A stretch of DNA of 64,000 nucleotides. It comes from Theobroma cacao. Lineage: Eukaryota > Streptophyta > Magnoliopsida > Malvales > Malvaceae. The stretch lies in assembly GCF_000208745.1 (NCBI RefSeq), contig NC_030856.1:12040719-12104718 (forward strand). The letters are read 5' to 3'. Under the pieces are notes generated by a model. It ran no database searches and was not told the DNA's origin. It saw only the letters and a list, made by a program, of their open reading frames with translations. The position numbers and the translations under genes are program-made. Numbering within the stretch: the stretch's first letter is position 1; every line of letters begins with the position of its first letter. Positions 62,801 through 64,000 of this stretch are shown in pieces.

Positions 62801-64000
62801 GAAGAAGTCAAATGATCCCTCTAGTACAGTTGGTACAGTCCGCTGCACAAAGTAAAACAAAATTCTATTTTAGAATAAAATTACAATAGAGATTATTTAC
62901 TTCAAAATTCAAAAGAAAAATGATAAGCTACAAGTTTTCCTCAAAAATTCATGTCACTCATTTGGTGCCTTGGCTAGAAACTTCATTATCCAAAAGAATG
63001 CTACTAAGCAAATTAAACATCCATGAGAATGTTTGCTCCGCCAGTTGAAACCATGGATCTTGGTGACCGATCTCACAAACAAGGTTCTACAAATTGGAAA
63101 TTAGAAGATACATATTCTAAGAATTGAAACTTACAAGATATATCTTGAGAGCATCAAGAAGCTTAGAGTAGAAGTACATCTCCACATCTTTTAATTCCAT
63201 AACAGGGCTAGAGCATAGGTCTAAACCCCAAATGTCTGAAATGACATTCAAAAATTCCTTTTCAATGTCCAACTCATCTGTCACATGTGCATCTGCAACC
63301 ACGTCATGATCATCAGGCAGAGCAACGTCAGGAACAGAGCTTATCCCACCTACAATAATGTCTGAGTCCTCCTTCAAAACACCAGCTTTTAATTTCTTTA
63401 AACTACTGTTGTCTGGAAATTTTTCTAAACCAAATTTCCTCTTCAAAGAAGACTTTGGAGTTCTATTGTTGGTACCTAGCGAAGAAAGTAATGTCAACAA
63501 GACCTGTGTATCAGGGAGCAAAGTTCGAACCTCATTCTGAATATCTTGCTTCACCAGTGCCCAACTTTGCATCATCTGATTTCTCACCAAAAAAATGTTG
63601 TTCAAAGAACTGATGAAGGAATCTAACAACTTCAATGCCTCCAAAAGAAGCCTTAAGGCTCCATGCTTCACAAGAAAATCAGAGTGAAGCAAACCCTTGG
63701 TGACTACAGATCTGCTGAGTGGATGAGGACATATGCAATTAATGATATTTTGCACGTCTACACTATCAAAGGAAGGTGGATCATGAGACTTAGCATCAAG
63801 GAAACCAAATGGATTTCCCATGGCCACTGAGGAAATCAAGCTTGCTGCCAGAGAAACAGTAGAAACCCTGCAAGTGCTTCAATTATCATGAACACATACA
63901 GTAATATAGGAAATAGTATTAACAAGGATAAAAGGGAGGATCTTATGAAAGTGATATGAAAACTGACCAAGTAGGCGATGCATGATCTTCAACACTGTAT
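47826..64000 (-). CDS. URB1: URB1/NPA1-like nucleolar 60S ribosome biogenesis protein (5' end outside window)
   Basis: Large alpha-helical nucleolar protein needed for early pre-60S assembly; plant homologue EMB2788 is embryo-essential (family knowledge). Exons on the minus strand: 63968-64000 (partial), 63135-63867, 62347-62842, ~61814-61959 (donor unsure), 60936-61087, 57438-60860, 57104-57316, 55615-55818, 55270-55473, 53541-53699, 51078-51428, 50075-50510, 49170-49260, 47826-48030. From 60860 to the stop all junctions agree in phase and give 1761 residues. The exon at 57104-57316 (LHSPGAGNIQRYDPVFIMRF) opens the conserved C-terminal URB1 region. KRKFGLEKFPDNSSLKKLK near 63420 looks like a nuclear localisation signal. 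Exon linkage between 61087 and 61959 is unresolved. The 51078 donor (ATG/GTTCCT) is weak. Confidence 0.9.
48031..50074 (-). other. Last two introns of the URB1-like gene
   Basis: Introns 48031-49169 and 49261-50074 surround the 91-nt exon. No other gene or repeat is recognised. Confidence 0.6.
51429..53540 (-). other. 2.1-kb intron of the URB1-like gene
   Basis: No gene is seen. A stretch near 52448-52880 starts 'gggtgtgtttggatgtgg' and later has 'catatccaaattcc', suggesting a degenerate small transposon, but I cannot define its ends. Confidence 0.5.
53700..55269 (-). other. 1.6-kb intron of the URB1-like gene
   Basis: Unremarkable AT-rich intron sequence; no coding frame or repeat is recognised. 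Confidence 0.5.
55819..57103 (-). other. 1.3-kb intron carrying a MITE
   Basis: Intron between the exons ending at 55818 and starting at 57104. It hosts the inverted-repeat element at 56265-56805. Confidence 0.6.
56265..56805. mobile_element. MITE with ~170-bp inverted arms in a URB1 intron
   Basis: The left arm reads 'tttgaatttggtcc...ttttaatgaaattaatcc...gtggcattttgg'. The right arm is its diverged reverse complement ('ccaaaatttta...ggattaatttcattaaaat...ggaccaaattcaaa'). The short centre (~56460-56640) has no coding capacity. Ends are placed to within ~10 bp; no target duplication was established. Confidence 0.75.
60861..63134 (-). other. Introns of the URB1-like gene with an unresolved stretch
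   Basis: Introns 60861-60935, 61088-61813 and 61960-62346, and 62843-63134 next to the exon at 63135. In 61380-61581 a minus-strand open frame (KISLYDQITVAALLSSLFWA) might be an additional exon, but no donor/acceptor pair in the needed phase was found. Confidence 0.5.

Overview
This is a window of draft nuclear DNA from a flowering plant, almost certainly a eudicot: AT-rich, spliced genes with GT/AG introns, a lignin-type laccase, an intron-rich URB1 ribosome-biogenesis gene, and dense nested plant LTR retrotransposons. One N at 15258 and a 136-base N run at 20487-20622 mark a gapped assembly. The laccase N-terminus reminds me of rosid (perhaps Malvaceae-like) laccases, but I would not assign a family.

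Layout. 1-4700: repeat-rich upstream flank with two opposed fragments of one Ty3/gypsy LTR (1-760), a solo Ty1/copia LTR (1114-2300) and a transposon with ~250-bp terminal inverted repeats (2353-3398). 4703-7131: one apparently intact laccase gene of the LAC17 type (+ strand, six exons, 577 aa), with MYB-type motifs beside a TATA box and a miR397-like site in exon 5. 7132-10711: flank with one possible small gene or pseudogene near 8.2-8.6 kb and a (TA)n tract. 10712-46015: a minus-strand Tat/Ogre-type Ty3/gypsy element expanded to about 35 kb by nested insertions. Its 3' LTR (10712-15959), polypurine tract, decayed integrase/RNase H/RT, protease, gag, primer-binding site and 5' LTR (43101-46015) are all recognisable in order. 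Inside it sit several long-LTR gypsy pieces (12952-15257, 17.5-22.0 kb, 24.9-33.25 kb), a truncated copia element (34516-38194) and other LTR scraps. 46016-47825: AT-rich flank, then the 3' flank of the next gene. 47826 to beyond 64000: the minus-strand URB1/NPA1-like gene, covering all but the 5' end, with a 3.4-kb central exon and many short phase-0 exons.

Two host genes are therefore present. The laccase acts in the cell wall, polymerising monolignols. The URB1-like protein acts in the nucleolus on early 60S pre-ribosomes. They are unrelated in function and separated by the nested transposon block. A ~190-bp sequence next to the URB1 stop codon is repeated on the laccase side of the block (8721-8910 and 47618-47801).

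The least expected signal is in the transposons. Several diverged long LTRs share one architecture: a GA-rich leader, a strong splice-donor-like AG/GTAAG, a conserved 69-76-bp segment bounded by splice-like signals, and in three of them a downstream minisatellite with a TGTGC...GCACA inverted core. This suggests a spliced leader carried within the LTR. No viral, CRISPR or bacterial-type system is present.
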